Position numbers and translations under genes: made by a program
Source: Virgisporangium ochraceum
GTDB lineage: Bacteria; Actinomycetota; Actinomycetes; Mycobacteriales; Micromonosporaceae
Assembly (NCBI RefSeq): GCF_016863655.1
Contig: NZ_BOPH01000035.1
Location: 1 to 59,914 of the forward strand
Reading direction: 5' to 3'
Length of the DNA stretch: 59,914 bases
Shown here: one piece after another, positions 50,451-58,101 of the stretch
How the letters are laid out: every line of letters starts with the position of its first letter
How positions within the stretch are numbered: position 1 is the stretch's first letter
The notes under the pieces: model-generated
The model's database searches: none
Told to the model about the DNA's origin: nothing
Seen by the model: only the letters and a program-made list of their open reading frames with translations

Positions 50451-50471
50451 CGTGGGGGAGTTTAGTGGTTG

Positions 50472-50565
50472 TTCTCTCTGCGCTGTTACCTCTCTGCCGT
50501 CTTGTCCTCTGCCGTCTTCTCCTCTGCCCTCGTGCCTTCTGCCTCTTGTCCTCTGCCTTTGTCTG
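50472..50565 (+). repeat. Pyrimidine-rich degenerate tandem repeat
   Basis: The plus strand is almost pure C/T/G with six near-copies of (C)CTCTGCC separated by GTCTTGT, GTCTTCT, CTCGTGC and similar, a 13-15 base period. It lies just upstream of the CGNR start (minus strand) and of the gene at 50624. It resembles a decaying minisatellite. Confidence 0.75.
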
Positions 50566-50611
50566 CGGCCCGGCGCCGACGTGGCTGCCCGAACCTGTCA
50601 CAGCCGCCGGG

Positions 50612-50617
50612 TAGCGT
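50612..50617 (+). promoter_or_regulatory. Leaderless -10 box (TAGCGT)
   Basis: TAGCGT ends 6 bases before GTG 50624; no ribosome site. Confidence 0.6.
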
Positions 50618-50623
50618 GCACCC

Positions 50624-51094
50624 GTGACCGCCCTCAGAGACCTGCCCACCTCCGCACGCGCCATAGCCGAGGCGGCGATCACCGCCGTGGAGGCCGCCAA
50701 CCGCCGAGACGCAGACCCTTTCGAGGCGGCCGCCACCACCCTGTCCACCACGGACGGCTCCGGACTGGTCCTGGGCTCGGTCGTCCGCCTGCTCCTGGAG
50801 GAGCAGAACCCCGACGGCCTGGGCGCCGACGAGGTGAAAACCGCCCTCCTCGACTGCGTTACGTGGGCCAGCTCCTGGGCCGCCGACATAGACCCGCACG
50901 CGGTGCTGGTCCTGCTGGCCAGCGCCCTGGGCGTCCACGACCCCGACAACGCCGAGGTGCCCGACCCGTCCTCCCGCGAGCTGGCCCGCCACGGCGCCCT
51001 GCTGACCGCGTCCCTCCTGGGCCCCCGCCCGCTCGACCGCTACCTGGCCACAGCGTTCGCCGAAATCCGGCGAAAGGAGCTGCACGATGTCTGA
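50624..51094 (+). CDS. Hypothetical soluble helical protein
   Basis: A 156-residue protein from GTG 50624. It is Ala/Leu/Asp-rich and helical throughout, with VLGSVVRLLLEEQNPDGLGADEVKTALLDCVTWASSWAADIDPHAVLVLLASALGVHDPD. It shows no signal peptide, membrane helix or catalytic motif, and I do not recognise the family. It is the last backbone gene before the tRNA-linked island. Confidence 0.65.
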   Translation: MTALRDLPTSARAIAEAAITAVEAANRRDADPFEAAATTLSTTDGSGLVLGSVVRLLLEEQNPDGLGADEVKTALLDCVTWASSWAADIDPHAVLVLLASALGVHDPDNAEVPDPSSRELARHGALLTASLLGPRPLDRYLATAFAEIRRKELHDV

Positions 51095-51196
51095 TGTGTG
51101 CTTGTTTGGGGCGTTCCGCGAGTAAGGGGTGGGTGGCAACGGCCCGCTGAGGCAGAATGGTCCGGGTGCCCGGCTCCGATGGGGGTTCGGGCTCTC

Positions 51197-51270
51197 GGGG
51201 CGGTAGCTCAGCAGGTTAGAGCAGGGGACTCATAATCCCTCGGTCGCGGGTTCGAACCCCGCCCGCCCCA
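51197..51270 (+). tRNA. tRNA with CAT anticodon (elongator Met, or Ile2)
   Basis: The 74 bases fold completely. The acceptor GGGGCGG pairs with CCGCCCC, the D-stem is GCTC/GAGC, and anticodon stem GGGGA/TCCCT carries loop CTCATAA with CAT at 51231-51233. The T-arm is GCGGG-TTCGAAC-CCCGC, with discriminator A. CCA is not encoded. It is not initiator-like. Elongator Met and lysidine-modified Ile cannot be separated with certainty by eye. The integrase gene starts 72 bases after its 3' end, which marks it as an integration site. Confidence 0.93.
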
Positions 51271-51328
51271 CCTGCAGTTTCATCGGTTTGGCACGGCTCG
51301 CATGGGGCTACACGTGGTGCGAGTGGTC

Positions 51329-51334
51329 TAGAGT
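51329..51334 (+). promoter_or_regulatory. Leaderless -10 box for the integrase gene
   Basis: TAGAGT ends 7 bases before ATG 51342; no ribosome site is visible. Confidence 0.6.
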
Positions 51335-51341
51335 CCGCACC

Positions 51342-52595
51342 ATGGCGACCGCCAAGCGTCGACGCGGCGAGATCGAGAACCTTCCCAGTGGGTCTCTGCG
51401 CGTCAAGGTCTACGCCGGCATCGACCCGGTGACCAAGCGCCGGCACTACCTGCACGAGACGATCCCGGCCGGCCCGACTGCTGAGCGGGAAGCGGAGAAG
51501 GCGCGTACTCGCCTGCTCGCCCAGGTCGACGAGCGCCGCAACCCGCGGACGCGGGCGACGCTGGCGCAGTTGCTCGACCGGTGGCTCGACGTGGTCGATG
51601 TGCAGCCGTCGACCCGACAGGGATACGTGCGCAAGCTCGACAAGCACGTACGGCCGTTGCTGGGCAAGGAACCCGTGGGTCGTCTCGACGCGGAGACGCT
51701 GGAATCGTTCTATGCGGTGCTGCGGAAGTGCCGGGATCATTGTGGTGGCCGCAAGTACGTCGAGCACCGGAAGGCCGGTGAGCACGTCTGCACCGACAAG
51801 TGCCGGCCGCACGTGTGCAGAGGCCTGTCGCCGGCGTCAATCCGGCAGATTCACTGGATCCTGTCGGGAGCGTTCGCCCGGGCGGTGCGGTGGCGCTGGA
51901 TCGGCGTCAACCCCGCCGACCAGGCCGACAAGCCTGGGATGCCCGCGCCGAACCCGCACCCGCCGACGTCGACCGAGGCGGCCCAGCTCGTTACCGCGGC
52001 GTGGGAACTCGACCCGGACTGGGGCACGTTCGTGTGGACGGCCATGACGACCGGGGCGCGGCGCTCGGAGCTGTGCGCGTTGCGGTGGAACCGGGTGCAC
52101 CTCGACCCGGGCGTCGTGGTGCTGGAACGGGCCCTATACGTCGACGACGACGGCATGCTGCAGGAGAAGGAGACGAAAACTCATCAGCAGCGCCGGGTGG
52201 CACTGGATCCTGAGACGGTCGAGGTGCTGCGAGAGCACCTGGAGCGGTGTGAGGCCCGATGCCGCGAGCTCGAGCTCGACTTACCGGCCGACGGCTACGT
52301 CTTCTCGCCGGCGGTGGACGGGTCTTCGCCGCTGGTGCCGGATACGGCTACGCAGAAGTTTGGCCGGATGGCGGCGAAGCTGAAGCTCGCGACGAATCTG
52401 CATGCGTTGCGCCATTACTCGGCCACGGAGCTAATTGCTGCCGGCGTCGACGTCAGGACCGTTGCAGGGCGGCTCGGGCATGGAGGCGGAGGGGCAACTA
52501 CGCTGCGGGTATATGCGGCTTGGCTGTCGGAATCCGATCAGCGGGCGGCCGCGACCCTGGCAGCGCGAATGCCACCGAGACCGGATCGCAGCTGA
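51342..52595 (+). CDS. int: Tyrosine recombinase/integrase
   Basis: A 417-residue protein from ATG 51342. The N-terminal arm-binding region is RGEIENLPSGSLRVKVYAGID. The core-binding domain (about 72-195) holds a cysteine-rich insertion, C130, C134, C150, C154 and C159, probably a metal knuckle. The catalytic residues are all in place: R240 (TGARRSE), H354 and R357 (HALRHYSA), H380 (RLGHGG) and Y391. It should excise or insert the element at the adjacent tRNA. The gene lies right next to the tRNA 3' end, the usual location for integrases of actinobacterial integrative elements. Confidence 0.93.
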   Translation: MATAKRRRGEIENLPSGSLRVKVYAGIDPVTKRRHYLHETIPAGPTAEREAEKARTRLLAQVDERRNPRTRATLAQLLDRWLDVVDVQPSTRQGYVRKLDKHVRPLLGKEPVGRLDAETLESFYAVLRKCRDHCGGRKYVEHRKAGEHVCTDKCRPHVCRGLSPASIRQIHWILSGAFARAVRWRWIGVNPADQADKPGMPAPNPHPPTSTEAAQLVTAAWELDPDWGTFVWTAMTTGARRSELCALRWNRVHLDPGVVVLERALYVDDDGMLQEKETKTHQQRRVALDPETVEVLREHLERCEARCRELELDLPADGYVFSPAVDGSSPLVPDTATQKFGRMAAKLKLATNLHALRHYSATELIAAGVDVRTVAGRLGHGGGGATTLRVYAAWLSESDQRAAATLAARMPPRPDRS

Positions 52596-52664
52596 GCGTT
52601 GGCCTTAACCTCCCGGCGCTGCGGTAGGGTGCGTCGTCGCTTGGTGGCGGAATTCGTAAACGAC

Positions 52665-52694
52665 TGACGCCCCCAACTCAGATTGAGGGCGTCA
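52665..52694. terminator. Hairpin between integrase and the secreted protein gene
   Basis: TGACGCCC and GGGCGTCA pair around a 14-base loop. It lies between the convergent integrase and the minus-strand gene ending at 52708. Confidence 0.7.
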
Positions 52695-52707
52695 TCTGGT
52701 GACTTAC

Positions 52708-53046
52708 TTAGCAGGTCGTTGTGCCGGAGAATTTCCGGCCCTTCGTCCACTTGTAGCCGCCACTGGTGTTGGGAGCAACGCGGACGCAGGGCTCCGTGTA
52801 CCACGAAACCGTCGAGACGCGGAAGCCAGTAGTGTAGCTACAGGTGTTGTAGCCCCACACCGTCTGGGTCGTGATGCCGGTTGTCGGCGTAATCACGAAG
52901 CAACCCATCCTGTAGCTAGTGCTGGCCTGGGCCCCGGTCGCCGCGCCTCCCAGGATGAGTCCCGCGCTGGCTGCTACGACTGCGATTGAACGGGCGATGC
53001 TGCGCCAAGCCGAACGCCTGTTGCGAGTGCGCGAAACGACATTCAT
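52708..53046 (-). CDS. Small secreted cysteine-containing protein
   Basis: A 112-residue protein from ATG 53046 with a strong site (GGAGGAAAC). Residues 1-40 form a signal peptide (RSIARSIAVVAASAGLILGGAATGAQAS). The mature 70 residues are Thr/Tyr/Gly-rich with four cysteines (MGCFVI, YNTCSY, EPCVRV, and the last residue), consistent with two disulfides. The composition is less G+C-biased than the backbone. No family is recognised; a secreted bioactive peptide or a wall-associated protein are both possible. It is cargo of the integrative element. Confidence 0.72.
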   Translation of the reverse strand: MNVVSRTRNRRSAWRSIARSIAVVAASAGLILGGAATGAQASTSYRMGCFVITPTTGITTQTVWGYNTCSYTTGFRVSTVSWYTEPCVRVAPNTSGGYKWTKGRKFSGTTTC

Positions 53047-53374
53047 TTGTTTCCTCCGAATGGTGTGCGATGCGGAAGTCGAGCATAAAAGGCAGCCCAA
53101 ACAAGCGCCGCCATCTCATGCGGCGGGCTATATCGTCACCTCGGCTTTGAATTGGCCGACTTGGAGAACAAGACTCGGCCGAATCGCGGTCACCCGCTCA
53201 GCGCACTATTTGCCACAGATGGCTGTCCGACTGACCTCCTCCGTGTCAATCCGATCAAGAACCGGTGTCACGTGCCGATGCTCCTGTGTTCGCTGGTGTT
53301 CGCTAGCATCCGTGCCGGTGACCCCCTCGATTGACCCCTCTCAGCTTCCCCGGGTACTGATACTGATCGATGGG
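53047..53374. other. Intergenic region, AT-richer, no gene seen
   Basis: About 330 bases between two minus-strand genes. It should carry the promoter of the secreted protein; a TATGCT box lies near 53080-53085 on the minus strand. A 60-codon plus-strand frame (53152-53334) begins with TTG and has no ribosome site, so I do not call it. Confidence 0.45.
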
Positions 53375-54310
53375 TCAGAAATACGGTGGGTAAAAGGACC
53401 ACGGAGTGCCAGCGTTTAGGCCGCTAGCCAAGGCTGACCGCTGGCGAGAGGCGCGGGCAACCGCTCTTTCGCGGGCCGCTTCATAGCCGCCAGACATGGA
53501 GTGCAGACAGATAAGTGAAACTATTGCGAGCAGCGTTCCGCCGATTGTGGGGAAACTGGTTGACCCATGCATTGACGAATTTCGCCAACGGTATAGGAGG
53601 TCGAACCCATCTTCGCCAGAAGAGGCTAGGGATGACAGATGGCGGCGCAGTGAATCGAGGTCACTTTGAAGATTGTTGTCTGCGATTTCGTTGTTTAGCA
53701 GCACCAAGAGATCCCTTAGGCTGCTGCACCTCTTGCCGGTCCGATATTTTCTAAGGCTTCCGTCACTCTGCTCGATCTCAAAGTTCTTCTGGATTTCCCC
53801 CGAGGGTGAGACGTACGTTGAGCACTCTTTCTTAAGAACCCCTTCAAGCAAAGGGAACGATAGATAAGCAAGGATAAGGTGCGAGTCCCTCAGTAGTGCT
53901 CCCATTTGCCAATCCTGTAGGAGGTCAGCATAGCGCTCTCTGCGGTCGGGCGAAACTGCACCGCTGAGGGCCGAACGGTTGCATACAATTGATAGTTGTT
54001 TTAGCTCGAATTCCGTATGCGAAAAGTAATTCGTCCCTGCCCCCGCAAGAAGTTCCGCACACCATGCCCACAAGAAGTAGTGATCATTGACGACCACCGT
54101 GTTCATTCCTGGCAAAAGTAGCGTTTTGGTCAACCCCAGGATTGCAACTCGTAATTCATCAAAAGTAAGCTCGTGAAAATATATACCGTTGGACATGAGG
54201 CGAAACTGCTCGGTTTGGTAGCTAATCTGACTCCCGCCCGTTGGCAGGCTGGCAGCTTTGATCCACTCCTCGCACAGTCTTGTTATCTCGTCGGCCTTCG
54301 AAGTAGTCAT
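53375..54310 (-). CDS. AT-rich island protein with HEPN-like motif
   Basis: A 311-residue protein from ATG 54310, with an excellent ribosome site (GGAGGTGAC). Codon use is markedly less G+C-rich than its neighbours, a sign of transfer. The N-terminal 160 residues are mixed, with hydrophobic segments (YFLWAWCAELLAG). The C-terminal part is helical, with SSLRDLLVLLNNEIADNNLQSDLDSLRRHLSS and then FDLLYRWRNSSMHGS at 237-250. R243-x4-H248 matches the catalytic Rx4-6H of HEPN ribonucleases, and RN..xHG is common in their helices. HEPN proteins are frequent RNase effectors in defence and toxin-antitoxin systems. No obvious antitoxin is adjacent. Confidence 0.6.
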   Translation of the reverse strand: MTTSKADEITRLCEEWIKAASLPTGGSQISYQTEQFRLMSNGIYFHELTFDELRVAILGLTKTLLLPGMNTVVVNDHYFLWAWCAELLAGAGTNYFSHTEFELKQLSIVCNRSALSGAVSPDRRERYADLLQDWQMGALLRDSHLILAYLSFPLLEGVLKKECSTYVSPSGEIQKNFEIEQSDGSLRKYRTGKRCSSLRDLLVLLNNEIADNNLQSDLDSLRRHLSSLASSGEDGFDLLYRWRNSSMHGSTSFPTIGGTLLAIVSLICLHSMSGGYEAARERAVARASRQRSALASGLNAGTPWSFYPPYF

Positions 54311-54580
54311 TATGTCACCTCCGGCTTCTTCGCCTCGACGCCATGACCGCCCGAAAATAACAGACAATTATGCCGAGCGCCGGAGAGTCGGCCTCGAATC
54401 AACCGTACGAGATGATGATCAGAGTGATTGTTACCGTATGCCTCGACTGGCGGGCTAACTCCATCGTGGAGCCTGACTGGGCCGTGACCCGTGTCAAGAG
54501 GCGTCTAGGACTCGGACAGAAAAGGTTTCACTCATGCGGCGCGCCGAAGCCTGCCCGCAGCCGGCCATAGTGTCCCGGTT

Positions 54581-55045
54581 CTAAGCCCGGTCAAATCTCA
54601 GCAGGGGTACGTCAAAAAGTTGCCTTTCCCTCGGCCGTGTCATTGAGGGCGCGACTACCTCGACTAAGACCATTTCGACGAGGAACTGGACTCGCGCCGA
54701 CAGGAGATGGCTGGTGAATCCATTCGCGGAGCGTGCCTTCTCGCCGACCGTGACATGGAGGTGCGGGATGATGCCGTCCTGCTCGGCGTCGTACGCAATC
54801 GTCCCGCCGCCGAGCGCCTCGACGTTGGTCAAGTGCACCTTGTCCCAAACCGGCGCATTCGGGTTCTCCAGCCTCGCGCACGCGCCCACGATCTCGACCT
54901 CCGCGAACGCCGCCAGGAACATCGGCACGTACCCCTGCCGGATCCCTTTCTCCCGGCAGAACGCCGACAGCGTCGGGTAGAAGTCCTCACCCGGATCGAA
55001 CACCACTGCGAACGTGCGGCCGATCGTCAGCTCCGCGCTGCGCAT
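54581..55045 (-). CDS. PPC domain (DUF296) protein
   Basis: A 154-residue protein from ATG 55045 with GGAGGAGAA upstream. It matches the plants-and-prokaryotes conserved domain: TFAVVFDPGEDFYPTLSAFCREKGIRQGYVPMFLAAFAEVEIV, then GGGTIAYDAEQDGIIPHLHVTVGEKA, where HLH carries the conserved metal-type histidines. In bacteria these proteins are small trimers of unclear role, sometimes linked to DNA or metal binding. It sits at the end of the asparaginase run on the minus strand, 26 bases after it. Confidence 0.85.
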   Translation of the reverse strand: MRSAELTIGRTFAVVFDPGEDFYPTLSAFCREKGIRQGYVPMFLAAFAEVEIVGACARLENPNAPVWDKVHLTNVEALGGGTIAYDAEQDGIIPHLHVTVGEKARSANGFTSHLLSARVQFLVEMVLVEVVAPSMTRPRERQLFDVPLLRFDRA

Positions 55046-55071
55046 TGAACATTCTCCTCCGAACGAACGGA

Positions 55072-56061
55072 TTAGGCACGATCGCCGACGAGCCGCATGG
55101 CCGGGTCGATGGCGACGCGGTCCGCGCCGGCGAGCATCAGGACGTGGAGCAGCGTTCGCGCCTTATACGGGTCGAGATGCCCGGCAGAGATCAGGCCACG
55201 TCCAAGGAGATCCGACTCGGAGCCCGAGAACCCGTATGTGCTCGACAGCACCGAACCCGACCCCGTTCGCGACGCCAACACAACCGGCTTGCGCGCCGAG
55301 ATGTTCTCCAGCACCGATACCCACCCGGCCGGCACATGCCCGGCACCGAAGGCAGCCACCACCAGCCCATCGCTCAGCTCGCCGGCGGCGCGCAGCAGCT
55401 CGCCGTCATTGTCCACGGTGGCCGCGACGACCGAAGTCCGCACGCGCCGGCTCGGGTCAGCGCCGGCGATGGCCGGCCGCCGCACCGGGCGGAGCGGAAT
55501 CCGCACCTCGTTCTCGACCACGTGCCCGATCGGCCCGCGCGGCGAGGTGAACGCCGTGATGCTCGTAGAGTGCGTCTTGCGGACGTATCGCGCGGCGTGC
55601 AGCTCGTCGGCGAAGGCCACCAGGACGCCCAGGCCGCGAGCGGTAGCCGAGGCGGCCGTCCGCAGCGCGGCAAGGATGTTCGCCGGCCCGTCGGCGCCGG
55701 CCGCCGAGGCGCTGCGCATCGCGCCGGTGACGACGACTGGGGCGTCGCCCTCGTGGACTAGGTCGAGGATGTATGCCGTCTCCTCGATGGTGTCGGTTCC
55801 CTGGGTGACCACGATGCCGTCGACGCCGCCGGCGAACTGCTTGGCAATGGAAGACGCGAGCTCAAGGAGATCCGCGTACGTCAGCGAAGCGCCGGGGATG
55901 CGGCGGAAGTCGTGTATGTCGATGGTGACGCCGAGCTCGGCGAGGCCGGGCACCGCAGCGAGCAGGTCACTGGCCGATAGCGCCGGCTGCACACCGCCGG
56001 AACCGCTCTGCTGCGTCATGGCGATGGTCCCGCCCAGCGAGAACATGGCGATGCGGGTCAC
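55072..56061 (-). CDS. L-asparaginase family amidohydrolase
   Basis: A 329-residue protein from GTG 56061 with GAAAGGAC about 9 bases upstream. IAMFSLGGTIAMTQQ has the first catalytic Thr box, and GIVVTQGTDTIEETAYILDLV the second (TxGTDT). The Lys/Asp pair lies in VTGAMRSASAAGADGPAN. The C-terminal half is normal (AAFGAGHVPAGWVSVLENISARKPVVLASRTGSGSV). It converts asparagine to aspartate and ammonia, probably in the cytosol. It is co-oriented with the PPC gene and downstream of the decayed HTH-type gene. Confidence 0.9.
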   Translation of the reverse strand: MTRIAMFSLGGTIAMTQQSGSGGVQPALSASDLLAAVPGLAELGVTIDIHDFRRIPGASLTYADLLELASSIAKQFAGGVDGIVVTQGTDTIEETAYILDLVHEGDAPVVVTGAMRSASAAGADGPANILAALRTAASATARGLGVLVAFADELHAARYVRKTHSTSITAFTSPRGPIGHVVENEVRIPLRPVRRPAIAGADPSRRVRTSVVAATVDNDGELLRAAGELSDGLVVAAFGAGHVPAGWVSVLENISARKPVVLASRTGSGSVLSSTYGFSGSESDLLGRGLISAGHLDPYKARTLLHVLMLAGADRVAIDPAMRLVGDRA

Positions 56062-56154
56062 GCTCGGGCGTCCTTTCAGAGGGCTCACTGCGTCGCCGGC
56101 AAGGAGCCGACGAACGCGCACGCGGCGTCGAGACCGGCGGCCGAGAGCATCCGG

Positions 56155-57039
56155 CTACGCGGCCTCATCATGCCAGCCGTCCCAGAGGCGGCCAGCGCGG
56201 CACAGCGCCGCGTCAGCCAGGTCCAGTCGAGCGCGAGGTAGTTCGCGAGCGCGGAGCCTGGCGGCGGCCGTCGGTCCCTCGATGACGGAGTCGGCGCCGA
56301 CGTCGCCGACGACCTCCGTGAAGTTGCGGACTGTGCCGGCCCGGTCGGTGAGGTCGACGTGCCACATGCCGTCGCCGCGAACCCAGTTCGCGATGATGGC
56401 TCGCTTCGCCGGTGCGACGACGAAGCCCTCGACCGTCCCATAATCGGGGTCTGTCGTGACCTTCACGCGGATGCCGAGTGACTCCATCAGCGCGATGGCG
56501 AGGAACAGCAGCGCGCGCTCGTGGCGCGGCGATTCGCGGACCGCGTCCTCCGGGATGCAGAACGCGCGGACGATCGACGACCCGATCAGATCCATCGTCT
56601 GCTTCAAGTACCGGTACTTGTGGTCGAACAGCAGCCAGGTGCTGGCTTCTTCGCCGCGCTGCTCGCGCGTCCAGAACGCCGGCACCTCCGGTAGCTCGGG
56701 CAGCGTGCGGAGGATGTGCCGCGCGCAGAAGTCGGATCCGAGCCACGTGTGGCCGATCGCGTTCAGGCCCGGCGCCGCTTCCCGGCTCACGGCAGACGCC
56801 TACAGCCGTTCGTACGCCGCGAGGTCGCGCTTCGCTTCGTCGAGCGCCTGGTCGTCGGACTGGAGAGCGTCGTCGAGGTTGCTGACGGCCCACATGATTC
56901 CGTACGTCAGGTCGTCGAGCTCGTAGGCGTCCGGGATCTGGACTGTCCACTCGCGACGTTTGCGCGTCGGCGTGTCCGGCGCGTCGAGCAGGAAGTAGCC
57001 GCCGTCGGCGAGGCCCAGCGCCTTGCCGAGGCGGCGCAT
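56155..57039 (-). pseudogene. Nonsense-interrupted island regulator-like gene
   Basis: One minus-strand frame runs from about 57039 to 56155 but is cut by a TAG at 56800-56802. The first part reads LGKALGLADGGYFLLDAPD...DAYELDDLTYGIMWAVSNLDDALQSDDQALDEAKRDLAAYERL; the second continues ASAVSREAAPGLNAIGHTWLGSDFCARHILRTL...FWTREQRGEEASTWLLFDHKYRYL. Same frame and compatible composition suggest one original protein. I associate this kind of sequence with HTH-containing actinobacterial element proteins, from memory. Its 5' end, which would hold the HTH, seems lost at a junction near 57040. Confidence 0.55.
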
Positions 57040-57042
57040 CGG

Positions 57043-57510
57043 GTGCTGCCCGAGCTGGCCGACCGAATCGCGGCGGCGGCCGAGTTCCGAACAGCGCCCG
57101 ACGGCCAGGCCGACGAGGAGATTCTGTCGGCATCCTGGCTGGCTGACCCACGACGGGAGACGCTGTCGGGCCTCTGCGAGTGGCTCGGACAGATCTTGAT
57201 CCATTACCCGGATACAGTTCGGGCTCTCAGCCCGTGCTGGCCTCGCCACCCGTGGATCGTCGAGGAACTGGTCGCTTTGCAAGCAGCATGGCGGGAGGCG
57301 TACGAAGGCGAACGGGCCAGCGGAACCAAGGCTGTCGACTGGCACGATCGGCTGCGCCCCGGTGTCGTCGCTCGGCTAAGAGTCCACACCGCTGGGTGCT
57401 CGCCGGAAGCTCACCGCCCAGGTGGCCGGCTCGATTCCGAGTCTTCCGACGTCCCGGGCGCGGCGGAGATCGCGCGCCTGGCGAGCGGCGGCCGAGGTGC
57501 GTCGGTATGA
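57043..57510 (+). CDS. Island hypothetical protein, 5' end uncertain
   Basis: The plus frame from about 57043 (GTG) reads LPELADRIAAAAEF...ILSASWLADPRRETLSGLCEWLGQILIHYPDTVRALSPCWPRHPWIVEELVALQAAWREAYEGERASGTKAVDWHDRLRPGVVARLRVHTAGCSPEAHRPGG. The W-x2-HPW-x-VEEL-x2-L-x3-W and DWHDRxRPGVVxR segments look like a real conserved element protein, though I cannot name the family. Upstream of 57043 the frame is antisense to the decayed gene, so the true start may be missing. Probably a 5'-truncated relic. Confidence 0.5.
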   Translation: MLPELADRIAAAAEFRTAPDGQADEEILSASWLADPRRETLSGLCEWLGQILIHYPDTVRALSPCWPRHPWIVEELVALQAAWREAYEGERASGTKAVDWHDRLRPGVVARLRVHTAGCSPEAHRPGGRLDSESSDVPGAAEIARLASGGRGASV

Positions 57511-57673
57511 GACCAGGGCGCGATCCGACGAAGACGGTCCCCACGATCAATGGATACCGGGCGGTACGCAGGGTGACCGGATCCGCCCCGATCGGATGAA
57601 GAACCGGAACCACCGTGACTGCTGTGACATGGTAAGACGTATGTGACGTGCAGTCGACGGAAGGTAACGGGTC

Positions 57674-58101
57674 GTGGATGTTGGAGAACTCGCCGGTGCT
57701 GTCCTTCCGTATGTCGGCGCCGCGGCGACCGCTTACGGCACGGCGGTGGTGCAGCGGGTCACCGACCAGGTCAGCGACGTGACCTCCGACGCCACGGTCG
57801 ACGCCGGACGCCGGATCCTGCGCCGCTTGTTTGGGTCTTCTCATGGAGAGCAGATCCAGGACGCGACGGCGAGCTCGGCGCCGATCCGGACGATGAGGCC
57901 CGGGCTGACCTGCTCCGGGCGCGGATTCGCAAGGCGTTGGCCGAGGATCCTCAGCTCGTCGCCGACATCGCTGAATTGATGGCGGAAGCCGCCCCCACGA
58001 ACGCCGGCAAGTACACCGTGACGGTCACCGGATCTCAAGGCGTGCAGGTCGGCGACAGCAACACCCAGACGAACACCTTCGGTCCGCTCCCACCGCGGTG
58101 A
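57674..58101 (+). pseudogene. Frameshifted effector-like protein ending in an amyloid-like motif
   Basis: Starts at GTG 57674. The first frame reads VDVGELAGAVLPYVGAAATAYGTAVV...DATVDAGRRILRRLFGSS, with a hydrophobic Ala/Gly N-terminal helix. The second (-1) frame continues ELGADPDDEARADLLRARIRKALAEDPQLVADIAELMAEAA and ends GSQGVQVGDSNTQTN (58030-58074) before the stop. The join lies between about 57841 and 57880; a one-base deletion explains it. Both frames look coding, so this is a single gene with a frameshift, a sequencing error or programmed slippage. It resembles the Bell-type helical effectors that pair with bacterial NLRs. The NB-ARC gene starts in its stop codon. Confidence 0.6.

Noticed and set aside
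50472..50565. Repeated CTCTGCC units considered as a CRISPR-like array
   Set aside because: The units are 7-9 bases with degenerate short spacers, no constant repeat length and no cas genes nearby.
52621..52664. GGTGGCGGAATTCGTAAACG segment resembling part of a tRNA or an attachment repeat
   Set aside because: It does not match the 3' end of the tRNA at 51197-51270 and does not fold as a tRNA.
53152..53334. 60-codon plus-strand frame in the island
   Set aside because: TTG start, no ribosome site, no recognisable motif, and it lies in the promoter region of a minus-strand gene.
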